Of a stretch of 64,000 nt of DNA, positions 46,956 to 55,172 are shown piece after piece. The DNA comes from Acinetobacter sp. MB5 (GTDB taxonomy: Bacteria > Pseudomonadota > Gammaproteobacteria > Pseudomonadales > Moraxellaceae). A program made the translations under genes and the position numbers. The notes beneath the pieces were generated by a model, which did no database searches, was not told where the DNA came from, and saw nothing but the letters and a program-made list of their open reading frames with translations. The number at the start of each line of letters is the position of its first letter. Position 1 is the first letter of the stretch. Location: contig NZ_POVU01000001.1 of NCBI RefSeq assembly GCF_003261585.1, forward strand, positions 372,001-436,000. Reading direction: 5' to 3'.

Positions 46956-48110
46956 TTAATTTTTATCATAACACTTTAAAATTCTAGCAATATTTTCACA
47001 GGTTCTTTCCAAGTTGTGCGCGCCTTGCTGACAAGCAGTGTTCAGATCACAACAGCGATCCAAGATACCAAAAATTGCAGTAAAACCTTCCTCATATAAA
47101 CTCTCAATTCCCTCTCCTACATAGCCAGCACAGGCAAATAATGGCTTATTGAACTGCTTAGTCACTTTTGCTACACCTAATGGAGTCTTGCCAAATTTGG
47201 TCTGAAAATCAATTCCGCCTTCACCAGTAAATACAAAATCAGCTTCAGCAATATGCTTCGCAAGCCCAGTCTGTTCAATCACCAAGTCGACTCCCGAATG
47301 CAAACTTGCCCCTGTAAATGCCATAAGCCCTGCGGCCAGCCCCCCTGCTGCACCTGCACCTGCCACATATGCAATATCCATCTGACAATACTGTTTAATT
47401 TTTTGGGCAAAATGCAGCAAATTTGCATCCAGTTGTTTAACCATCTCTGCGTTTGCACCTTTTTGTGGGCCAAAAACTGCCGATGCACCTGTTGATCCAA
47501 TCAGAGGATTCGTCACATCACTGGCAATACACACTTCAACTTGCTTTAAACGTGGATCTAACTGACTCAAGTCGATTTTTTCAATCTGATGTAACTGCCC
47601 GCCAGATAAACCACAAGGTAACTCTTGCCCATGAGCATCATAAAAGCGAACGCCAAGCGCCTGAGCCATACCCGCACCTGCATCATTGGTGGCACTTCCA
47701 CCAAGCCCAATAATCATTTTTTCAACTTGATGATCAAGCGCAGCACGAATGAGTTCACCCGTCCCAAAAGTACTGGTCAACAAGGGATTACGTTGCTCTA
47801 TTGGAAGCAAATCCAAGCCATTGGCTTTCGCCATTTCAATGACAGCCGTTTTTCCCTGATCAATCAGCCCCAAATAAGCTTGTACTTTGTGCTGAGGCAA
47901 TGACCCTGTGACTTCAATATTGATCCGTTCTCCATCTCGCGCACATAGCAATGCATCGACTGTTCCTTCCCCACCATCTGCCATTGGAATGTGTACAAAT
48001 TTTGCATCTGGAAAAACTTTTTCTATCCCTGCCTGCATGGCCTGACAGGCTTGCTGAGCACTCATACTTTCCTTAAACGAATCGGGTGCAAATACAAAGG
48101 TTTTTGGCAT
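46956..48110 (-). CDS. garK: Glycerate kinase
   Basis: Phosphorylates D-glycerate to 2-phosphoglycerate (GarK/GlxK family). 384 residues, the usual length. Signatures: APDSFKESMSAQQACQAM at the N terminus, MADGGEGTVDAL, IIGLGGSATNDAGAGMAQALG, and FTGEGGIDFQTKFGKTP. It stands alone, with no glyoxylate or garD genes nearby. Start ATG at 48110. Confidence 0.94.
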   Translation of the reverse strand: MPKTFVFAPDSFKESMSAQQACQAMQAGIEKVFPDAKFVHIPMADGGEGTVDALLCARDGERINIEVTGSLPQHKVQAYLGLIDQGKTAVIEMAKANGLDLLPIEQRNPLLTSTFGTGELIRAALDHQVEKMIIGLGGSATNDAGAGMAQALGVRFYDAHGQELPCGLSGGQLHQIEKIDLSQLDPRLKQVEVCIASDVTNPLIGSTGASAVFGPQKGANAEMVKQLDANLLHFAQKIKQYCQMDIAYVAGAGAAGGLAAGLMAFTGASLHSGVDLVIEQTGLAKHIAEADFVFTGEGGIDFQTKFGKTPLGVAKVTKQFNKPLFACAGYVGEGIESLYEEGFTAIFGILDRCCDLNTACQQGAHNLERTCENIARILKCYDKN

Positions 48111-48294
48111 TTTATTCTCGAGTTATTGTGAAACTGCATTTAAATTTCAATGATAAAAGTCATCGATCACGCAAATTTTTCTTTCCTTTATACAATAAAG
48201 GCTTATAAAATATTTGCACCCAAAGCCGAGCTCAGAAATGCTTAAGCTTTCTCACATAAGCTAATGAATAATCTAAAATTATGGATAATTAATT

Positions 48295-49023
48295 TTGAAA
48301 TGGTCTACTCCAATTATTTTGCCTTTTGAGCGAAATAATATTGTCTTACTCATCATTGCTGCTGCAATCCTCTATTGGTTTTTTCCAGTTAAAGGTACTT
48401 TAGATCAAGCTCTTAGTCTGCCATGGGTCGATGCACAAGGACATTATTATTTAAGAGATAATTGGTGGTTAGTCCATATCGGGCATGATGTCCTCAAAGA
48501 CATTGTTTGGCTAATCGCCTTTGGACACGTATATATTTTGCTTGCAAGTTATTGGCAAGAAAAATGGCGTGCTTATCGTAGCTTATGTGCTTATGTGCTT
48601 ATTGCAATGATCACCAGTACCAGTTTGGTCGGCCTACTCAAATCGCAATCAGAACATGCCTGCCCATGGAATATTGTTGAAATTCATAATCAGACCGTGA
48701 TGTGGAGCAAACATGTTGTTGGCTTAGGTAAATGTTTCCCTGGTGGACATGCTTCAGCAGGCTTTGCACTCATTGCATTGTATTTTGCTTATCGAAAATC
48801 ACATCCTAAAGCCGCTCTTTTTTTACTGGTATTTGGATTAATTTTTGGTGCAGCCATGAGTATTGTTCAAATGGTTCGAGGGGCTCATTTTCTAAGCCAT
48901 AATCTTTGGACACTCTGGTGGACGTGGGCAGTCGATATCGTGATCTATACCATCCAAACCCATTGCTTTCGTATTCCTGAAAAAACTACAGTTATTCCTT
49001 CCATCTCAGAAACTTCAAACTAA
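48295..49023 (+). CDS. PAP2-family membrane phosphatase
   Basis: 242 residues with about six membrane segments. PAP2 motifs are recognisable but altered: LLKSQSEHACP (canonical KxxxxxxRP), CFPGGHASAG (canonical PSGH) and QMVRGAHFLSHN (canonical SRx5H). This pattern fits a lipid-phosphatase subfamily. The frame has no ATG before residue 84, so I take the TTG at 48295; a three-codon ATG-GAT-AAT-TAA ends two bases before it. The 3' end overlaps the convergent pmrB by 32 bases. Proximity to pmrCAB suggests lipid A or phospholipid dephosphorylation (inference). Confidence 0.85.
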   Translation: MKWSTPIILPFERNNIVLLIIAAAILYWFFPVKGTLDQALSLPWVDAQGHYYLRDNWWLVHIGHDVLKDIVWLIAFGHVYILLASYWQEKWRAYRSLCAYVLIAMITSTSLVGLLKSQSEHACPWNIVEIHNQTVMWSKHVVGLGKCFPGGHASAGFALIALYFAYRKSHPKAALFLLVFGLIFGAAMSIVQMVRGAHFLSHNLWTLWWTWAVDIVIYTIQTHCFRIPEKTTVIPSISETSN

Positions 49024-50383
49024 CTTGCAATCCACGTAACCATGCAGAAGGCTGAAAATGCATTTCTGCATGAATCTGCTCAAGTGCTGTCTGCACAATT
49101 GACAAGCCTAAACCACTGCCTATCGCCTGATGTTGCGTTTTCTCAAGGCGTACAAAACGTTGCACCACATGTTCATATTGACTTGGATCAATACCATCAC
49201 CATTGTCATGAATTTCGACATAAACATGTTTTAAATCAGAGTTAATCTTTAACAGAACTGCACCATGCTCAGGGTTATATTTAATCGCATTATCCATCAA
49301 GTTCAGCAAGATCGTGTCTAAAGGCGCAGGAAGCGCCGCAACATTAATTTTTGCCTGTTCATCCTGAATCTGAACCTGAATATCAATATGTTTCTTATGC
49401 GCGCTTGCCAACAACTGTCCTACACAGCGGCGTATACTATCCACGATATTCACGGACTGTAGTGCCTGTTTATCCTGCACGTCCTGATGTGCCAGACTCA
49501 TCAACTGTTCAACCAAATGCGACATACGTTTTAGACTTTGTTCTAAATCTTGCAGATTTTCTGCATAAGCTTTTGAATCTTTTGAAGTCTTGGTCAGCAG
49601 TGAGGTTTGTAATCGAATTGCCGTCAATGGTGTACGCAGTTCATGTGCAGCATTGGCAATAAACATTTTCTGTTGTTGTTGTGCTTGCTGAATCCGATGA
49701 AATAAATGATTGAGCTCATCAATTGCAGGTGTAATTTCCGCAGGCAAACGTTGAATATGAATTTCTGATAAATCCGAATAGTCACGTAGTGCAAAGGTTT
49801 GTTTTAATTCATCTAAAGGTTTTAAATGATGCCGAATCAGTCGATAAAATCCATAAATTGCAAAAGGCATAAACAGCACATAGGGAATCAGCATGGTAAA
49901 TGCGAGCTGTTTCGCCAAATGCCGCCTGACTTTAATAAACTGACTAATCTGAATTTGCTTGTCTGGTAACGGCAGCACATACACTTTTAGCTCGCCACGT
50001 GAAGAATGAATTTTTTCGAAATGTGCTTCCTCTGCATAGGGCATTAAATAGTCTGGGCGTGAATTTCCTTTTTGTAATTCCTCTCTCGGCACAATATCGA
50101 TAAACAGATCTGTTTCGTCATAAGGACGATGTCTGTCATAAATCGATGTTCTATCCGAGATATTATTTCGATCCAAAAAACTCGCCATTTCCTGCATCTG
50201 CCGATCCAGCACTTCTTGAGATTCTTCAAGCGAGATTTGATAGGCAGACAAGCCGATCATAAAAAATAATAAGATGCTAAAAACACAAACGCTCAAGGAC
50301 ATCCTTGAGCTGAGTGGCAGCTTGTCATAGAACGTTTGAATCTGTTGCCAATAGGCAACTTTTTCATTCGGTTTATTTTGCAT
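48992..50383 (-). CDS. pmrB: Sensor histidine kinase PmrB
   Basis: The inner-membrane sensor of the PmrAB system controlling lipid A phosphoethanolamine addition and polymyxin susceptibility. 463 residues from the ATG at 50383, which overlaps the pmrA 3' end by 11 bases. TM1 is about 27-50, the periplasmic loop about 50-155 is rich in Asp/Glu/Arg, and TM2 is about 160-182. HAMP-like sequence precedes the phosphoacceptor box AHELRTPLTAIR. The ATPase has NLMDNAIKYNP, DNGDGID and GSGLGLSIV. The 3' end overlaps the convergent PAP2 gene. Confidence 0.93.
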   Translation of the reverse strand: MQNKPNEKVAYWQQIQTFYDKLPLSSRMSLSVCVFSILLFFMIGLSAYQISLEESQEVLDRQMQEMASFLDRNNISDRTSIYDRHRPYDETDLFIDIVPREELQKGNSRPDYLMPYAEEAHFEKIHSSRGELKVYVLPLPDKQIQISQFIKVRRHLAKQLAFTMLIPYVLFMPFAIYGFYRLIRHHLKPLDELKQTFALRDYSDLSEIHIQRLPAEITPAIDELNHLFHRIQQAQQQQKMFIANAAHELRTPLTAIRLQTSLLTKTSKDSKAYAENLQDLEQSLKRMSHLVEQLMSLAHQDVQDKQALQSVNIVDSIRRCVGQLLASAHKKHIDIQVQIQDEQAKINVAALPAPLDTILLNLMDNAIKYNPEHGAVLLKINSDLKHVYVEIHDNGDGIDPSQYEHVVQRFVRLEKTQHQAIGSGLGLSIVQTALEQIHAEMHFQPSAWLRGLQVSLKFLRWKE

Positions 50384-51053
50384 AAGTTTCAATACAATAA
50401 CCTAAACCACGCACTGTTCGGATCAGATTTTTACCCAGTTTTTGCCTGAGATTATGCACATGAACTTCAATGGTGTTGCTATTAATGTCCGTCTGCCAAT
50501 CATAGAGCTTCTCTTCCAAAACTTGCTTGGAAAAAATCTGGTTGGGATACATCATCATGGGTTCTAAAATAGCCCATTCTTTTTGCGATAACTCAACTGC
50601 CTTACCCGACTTCAAGACACGATGGGTATTTGGGAACAGCTGGATATTCCCCACTTTAAAGCAAATTTCTTCATCGACACTAAAGTGACTACGGCGCAAC
50701 ACCGACTCAACCCGCGCAACCAGTTCTTCAAAATCATAGGGCTTGATGAGATAGTCATCTGCACCAAGCTTTAAACCTAAAATTTTATCTTTACTCTGAT
50801 CACGGGCACTAATAATAATAATGCCCATACGGTTTAAATCTGCTTTTTTACGAATATGCTTGAGAATGTCCAAGCCATCTATTTCTGGCAAGCCTAAATC
50901 TAGTAACGCAATGTGATACACATTGCGAAACAGTAAATCTAAAGCCTGCAAGCCTGTTTGTGCCCAATCCACATGGAATTTTTCATGCTGCAACAACTGG
51001 TAAGTACTCTTACCAATCATTTCATCATCTTCAATATAGAGCACTCGAATCAT
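50373..51053 (-). CDS. pmrA: Response regulator PmrA
   Basis: An OmpR-family regulator of 226 residues. The receiver domain has the acidic pocket IEDDEMIG, the phosphoacceptor in LLDLGLPEIDG and the conserved Lys in LIKPYDFEE. The C-terminal winged helix (about 130-222) has SQKEWAILEPMM and NTIEVHVHNLRQKLG. Partner of PmrB. It is one base after pmrC, so it is expressed from the same promoter and probably autoregulated through a PmrA-like box upstream of pmrC. Confidence 0.95.
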   Translation of the reverse strand: MIRVLYIEDDEMIGKSTYQLLQHEKFHVDWAQTGLQALDLLFRNVYHIALLDLGLPEIDGLDILKHIRKKADLNRMGIIIISARDQSKDKILGLKLGADDYLIKPYDFEELVARVESVLRRSHFSVDEEICFKVGNIQLFPNTHRVLKSGKAVELSQKEWAILEPMMMYPNQIFSKQVLEEKLYDWQTDINSNTIEVHVHNLRQKLGKNLIRTVRGLGYCIETYAK

Positions 51054-51054
51054 G

Positions 51055-52716
51055 CTAAATCTGCCCTTTGCAGCTCGTCAACATATTTAATTTTTCATCA
51101 AGTACTTGGGTCTGGATATTTAACAGCCCTAACACGGTTGGGAATAAATTATCCTGACTCCATGCACTATCTTCATATCGTGACAAGCATTGATCAATTT
51201 GACTTTGTTCAGGCCATTGTTGCGAAAACCAAAATAACATTGGAATATGCGTTTGTTCTTTTGGCGCAACCATATATGGCGTACCATGCAAATATAACCC
51301 ACTTTCCCCTGTCGATTCACCATGATCTGACAAATACAGCATACTTGTTGCAACAGGCTGCTGTTTAAGCAAACCAATTGTAGAAGCCAAAATGTGGTCG
51401 GTATACAAAATGGTATTGTCATAGGTATTGATCAGTGCAGCATGATCACAGTTTTGAATATTATTTGTTTCACAGGTTGGCGTGAACTTTTTAAACTCAG
51501 GCGGATAGCGTTTGTAATACGCAGGGCCATGACTACCCATCTGATGTAGTACAATCAACTGGCTTTGTTTCAAATGTCCAACATCTAAGGTTTTAAGATA
51601 ATCGGTCAGTGCATCAATCAAAATCCCATCTCGACATTCACCATTGTCACACCACTTCTGATAGCGTGGATCATCTTTTGGTGAAATATAGTTTTTAATT
51701 CGGGTACATGTGCCTTTACAACCTGAGTTATTGTCAATCCAGGTGACCTGATAACCTGCACGCTGTGCAATATCGAGCAAGCCTTCACGATGTGATGCCA
51801 AGCCTTCATCGTAGTCTTTACGTGGCATGCCTGAGAACATACACGGTACTGAAACTGAAGTTTGAGTTCCACACGATGAAGCATTGTTAAAGTTAATAAT
51901 GTCCAGTTTAGACAATTCAGGATTGGTTTCTTTACCATAGCCATCTAGGCTGAAGTTTTGAGCACGTGCAGTTTCACCGACCACAACCACCAAAATTTTT
52001 GGCTTACTTTGTGCCGCAGTTGCAACAACATGGGCATCGAGTCCATATGGAACCAGTTTCTTGTTGGTGTGCTTGAACTGTTTTCGAATATAACTTGTTC
52101 CACTCGACAACACATTCATTGGTGAAATCTGAGATTTAAGCTGACGGTGTTCACGGAAAATCGGTGCATATTGACCATAGAAAGAAAATAATCCACCGCC
52201 CATAACCGCCAATGCCACGACAAGACTCGCCAATTTTGTTAAAGCGACTTTTTTAAATGATTCCTGACGAATTTGAATAAAACAGAGTATAAAAATTGGC
52301 AAAACTACTGTCACAATACACCAGAACAAAAAAGGCAATGACAGCAAGTCCAAGGTTTCATGCAGGTCTGTTTGTGCAACATTTTCAATCTGTGATGGAC
52401 TAATCTCCACACCCAATTGATTCACAAAATATGATGTCATTCCTGTTATAACAATCAACAGAATACTGAGTGTCTTCGCTGTTTTTCGCCAATTCAATAA
52501 CTGCAGTACAAAGAAATAAAATGTACTCAATAATACAAATGTCATGAAAACAAAGAAATAATTACCTATTCCCTGATATGAACTCAATTGAGACATATTG
52601 CGATAAAAACTCAGGTTGGTGAATCCCGCTAACCAACATGCAACCAGACCATTAAACACTGCTAATGACAGGCTGATTCTATTTCTTGAAATGAACGTCA
52701 GCATAATAAAAATCAT
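51055..52716 (-). CDS. pmrC: Lipid A phosphoethanolamine transferase PmrC/EptA
   Basis: Adds phosphoethanolamine to lipid A phosphate on the periplasmic side of the inner membrane, lowering polymyxin binding. 553 residues with five N-terminal membrane segments (to about residue 190) and a periplasmic sulfatase-type domain. The nucleophile Thr lies in VVGETARAQNFSLDGYG, and the metal-site motif is LSDHGESTGE. Several Cys pairs (SSCGTQTSVSVPCM, GCKGTCTR) match the disulfides of this family. An ATG at 52704 is an alternative start; neither has a good Shine-Dalgarno. First gene of pmrCAB. Confidence 0.94.
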   Translation of the reverse strand: MIFIMLTFISRNRISLSLAVFNGLVACWLAGFTNLSFYRNMSQLSSYQGIGNYFFVFMTFVLLSTFYFFVLQLLNWRKTAKTLSILLIVITGMTSYFVNQLGVEISPSQIENVAQTDLHETLDLLSLPFLFWCIVTVVLPIFILCFIQIRQESFKKVALTKLASLVVALAVMGGGLFSFYGQYAPIFREHRQLKSQISPMNVLSSGTSYIRKQFKHTNKKLVPYGLDAHVVATAAQSKPKILVVVVGETARAQNFSLDGYGKETNPELSKLDIINFNNASSCGTQTSVSVPCMFSGMPRKDYDEGLASHREGLLDIAQRAGYQVTWIDNNSGCKGTCTRIKNYISPKDDPRYQKWCDNGECRDGILIDALTDYLKTLDVGHLKQSQLIVLHQMGSHGPAYYKRYPPEFKKFTPTCETNNIQNCDHAALINTYDNTILYTDHILASTIGLLKQQPVATSMLYLSDHGESTGESGLYLHGTPYMVAPKEQTHIPMLFWFSQQWPEQSQIDQCLSRYEDSAWSQDNLFPTVLGLLNIQTQVLDEKLNMLTSCKGQI

Positions 52717-52733
52717 TGTCTATAGAAGATGGA

Positions 52734-52768
52734 GTATTAGACCTTTCAAACCTTAAGAATTTCTTACT
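52734..52768 (-). promoter_or_regulatory. PmrA-box-like direct repeat and -10 upstream of pmrC
   Basis: CTTAAG (52752-52757) and CTTACT (52763-52768) are separated by five bases on the plus strand, close to the CTTAAT-N5-CTTAAT type of half-site spacing described for PmrA/BasR. A TAATAC -10-like hexamer (52734-52739, minus strand) lies downstream. This arrangement fits PmrA activation of its own operon. Confidence 0.5.
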
Positions 52769-53322
52769 AATATTTATTTTATAAATCATTAACTTATTTT
52801 TAAATGTAAACTTACGTAAATTCAATTATAAATATCAGATTCGTAGCCAAACAAAAAAGTGTTATTTCATAATGTCTTATAAATTTGAATTAAAGTGAAT
52901 CTCAGTAGATTTCACTTCAAATCGATAATTTTCTTTAAGAAGCCAATGTCTGCCTAAACATTTGCTTCTTAAGATTAAGTTGGAAATTTGAGAGTAAAAA
53001 TCAGATTTCTTTTACAACTCACAATGTGACCATCTGTTTGATTAAGATTTGTCCTCCGCTTTTTAGCATTCATACAAAATCCAAAAACTTGCCGAAACAC
53101 AGTTCAAACATAAACAGACATCTCATGATCAACCTTGTGGTTCTAACAGTTGAACAATTAAAGAATATGCAGCAATAGAAGAGCCACCAAAGCCGAGCCT
53201 AGAGAATCAGGTTCTCCTCTGTCTCAACGATTCATTTGTTCATGTTGCCAAAAGTTTGTGTGGAGGAGTATTTCAGGTCTTTGTACTAGCGATTCGCAAA
53301 AAACAAAAGCAATTCGAATTCC
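52769..53322. other. Gene-free region between pmrC and the acyltransferase gene
   Basis: About 550 bases of AT-rich sequence without a convincing reading frame, tRNA or known element. The 53216-53245 part resembles the inverted-repeat area near 46828 (TCTCAACGA, then TCATGTT). Otherwise I see nothing here beyond the pmrC promoter area and the following terminator. Confidence 0.4.
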
Positions 53323-53353
53323 AAAATCTGATCTCAAAATAAGATCGGATTTT
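53323..53353. terminator. Terminator after the acyltransferase gene
   Basis: AAAATCTGATCT and AGATCGGATTTT pair with one G-U-type position around a seven-base loop. A- and T-rich ends make it work for the minus-strand acyltransferase gene, whose stop is at 53364. Confidence 0.75.
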
Positions 53354-53363
53354 GACAACAACG

Positions 53364-53981
53364 CTATTCACGGTAACGGATCAGTTTGGCAGGATTACCC
53401 GCAACAATTTGTCGTTCTTCTACCGATTTGGTCACCATGCTATTCATACCGACAATAGCTTGATCTGCAATGTTAACACCATCTTTAATGCCCACATGTG
53501 CCCCAAGCCAAACATCTCGCCCAACCTGAATACCTTGCGAACGTACCGCTTGCTGATAAATCGGTTCAGCCAAGTCCATGCCATGATCAAAGGCATACAA
53601 ATGACAATACGCAGCCAAACGCGCCTGATCACCTAAAGTAATGCCCGCACGTCCACCATCCAAAATACAATGGTGGTTAATCGCCACTTCATTGCCAATG
53701 ACCAATGGGCCATGCAGGGTACAATCCGCAGCAATAAAGGTATTATCTCCAATCGTGATTTTCCGACCACGTTCGGCAAAAATATGCGCTTGCGGGGAAA
53801 TGAAACAGTTCTGACCAATTTCAACGGTCTCCATATCCATCAGGTAAGCCTGATATTCACGCTGCCACTGCTCCGCCCATTCACGATGTTTCGGCTTTAA
53901 ACGCCAGTACAACCACGGCATATAGTTGAGACGCTGTTTATGCTGTTCACGATATTTGAGTAATGGATCATCAGCCTGCAT
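53364..53981 (-). CDS. Hexapeptide-repeat acyltransferase (maltose/galactoside O-acetyltransferase-like)
   Basis: 205 residues from the ATG at 53981, which has GAGGAA seven bases upstream. It shows left-handed beta-helix hexapeptide repeats (IGDNTFIAADCTLHGPLVIG, then VGRDVWLGAHVGIKDGVNIADQAIVGMNSMV). The C terminus 'VAGNPAKLIRYRE' is typical of LacA/Maa/NodL-type acetyltransferases. It would transfer acetyl from CoA to a sugar or surface glycan; acceptor unknown. The 5' end overlaps the yigZ 3' end by 11 bases. Confidence 0.88.
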   Translation of the reverse strand: MQADDPLLKYREQHKQRLNYMPWLYWRLKPKHREWAEQWQREYQAYLMDMETVEIGQNCFISPQAHIFAERGRKITIGDNTFIAADCTLHGPLVIGNEVAINHHCILDGGRAGITLGDQARLAAYCHLYAFDHGMDLAEPIYQQAVRSQGIQVGRDVWLGAHVGIKDGVNIADQAIVGMNSMVTKSVEERQIVAGNPAKLIRYRE

Positions 53982-54576
53982 CTTGCTGTTCCTCATCTAA
54001 AATACGTAACTGTTCACGTCCACGGGTTACATCCTGAATTTTTTTGGCAAGCCCTTCAATTTGATGAACCTGTAACTTTGCTAAGACTGTAACACCTTCA
54101 GCGGTATAGTCTTCTTGAAACTCAATCTCTTGTTGTTGCAACTCATACTGAAAAATGGCCCATTCACTAAATGAACAGGAAAATTTGACCTGTTTTTTTT
54201 CAATCAGCTCAATCTTTTCAGCTAAGAGTAAACATTGACCTGCTGTACCACCATAAGCACGCACCAAACCGCCTGTACCAAGTTTAATTCCACCATACCA
54301 GCGATTGACCAACACCAAAACATTGGTCAGCTCATTGCCCTCAATGGTCGCCAAAATCGGTCGACCTGCTGTGCCAGATGGCTCACCATCATCATTAAAA
54401 CGGACGTGATGCCCAATTTTCCATGCCCAACATTGATGGGTAGTGGTGGTATCTTTATACAAAGCCAAAAAATCCTTCACATCCTGTTCGGATTCAACAG
54501 GTGTCGCAAATGCCTGAAAACGGCTTTTTTTAATGTCTTCTTCAAAACTCACCAATGCTGCAATGGTAAATGGCAT
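53971..54576 (-). CDS. yigZ: YigZ/IMPACT-family protein
   Basis: About 201 residues from the ATG at 54576, whose MPFTIAALVSFEEDIKKSRF start matches the family. Residues near 'CWAWKIG...FNDDGEPSGTAGRPIL' and 'LVLVNRWYGGIKLGTGGLVRAYG' are the UPF0029/IMPACT signature. A C-terminal DUF1949-like ferredoxin fold follows. The bacterial function is unclear, probably linked to translation. The frame is open upstream to 54651, but family length favours the shorter start. Confidence 0.92.
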   Translation of the reverse strand: MPFTIAALVSFEEDIKKSRFQAFATPVESEQDVKDFLALYKDTTTTHQCWAWKIGHHVRFNDDGEPSGTAGRPILATIEGNELTNVLVLVNRWYGGIKLGTGGLVRAYGGTAGQCLLLAEKIELIEKKQVKFSCSFSEWAIFQYELQQQEIEFQEDYTAEGVTVLAKLQVHQIEGLAKKIQDVTRGREQLRILDEEQQDAG

Positions 54577-54739
54577 AACCCTGTTTCTATTCCCAATCTT
54601 AGGAGGCATATCATAAAAGGTCTGATGGCATAAGCAAATGTGCTTTTGCAATTTATCTGGACAAACCTTTGTTCACTTGTAGAAATGTGTAGAAGAGATC
54701 TTTCAGAATTAACTCAACATGAAGAAAAGACTTTCAGAT

Positions 54740-55171
54740 TTATAAGAAAGTTCTTTCAATGACGATGCTGACCAAAACCAAAAACTGAAGTAACAGCAAG
54801 CCTATATGCCAACGAACTAATCTCACACAGCCTTGCAAACGCTGCGACCACAGTCGACCTTGTTTCATCTCTGGCATGAATTTGAGTGTGACCAAAGCAG
54901 TATCTAAAGATTGTGTTTGTTGTTCTAAGTCTGACATCGGATGGTCTGCCAATTTTTGCAAAATCTCGGCATCAAAACGTATCCGTATATTCAAATAGAG
55001 TTGCATAATAATGAGGATGATGGTCAGGATAAAAAAGATTGCCGAGACCCAAGTATTCATTTCTGTAAATAAAACCAATACAAAACTCAGCATACAGATC
55101 ATCATACTGGCAAAAATAAGATGCCGACATGAACGCAACAACTGCGCCATGATTTGAATTTGCTGTAACAT
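54740..55171 (-). CDS. Small membrane protein of the ynb-like operon, unknown function
   Basis: I do not recognise a family. 143 residues with three hydrophobic segments (about 17-35, 40-60 and 121-138) and a charged cytoplasmic-type stretch between the second and third (RIRFDAEILQKLADHPMSDLEQQ). It starts one base after the stop of the PAP2-phosphatase gene and is the last gene of the operon. It could be an accessory subunit of the lipid enzymes. It replaces no known ynb gene by sequence. Confidence 0.7.
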   Translation of the reverse strand: MLQQIQIMAQLLRSCRHLIFASMMICMLSFVLVLFTEMNTWVSAIFFILTIILIIMQLYLNIRIRFDAEILQKLADHPMSDLEQQTQSLDTALVTLKFMPEMKQGRLWSQRLQGCVRLVRWHIGLLLLQFLVLVSIVIERTFL

Positions 55172-55172
55172 A

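Noticed and set aside
52769..53322. Possible small gene or tRNA in the gap after pmrC
   Set aside because: No cloverleaf, no frame with a ribosome binding site and protein-like composition.
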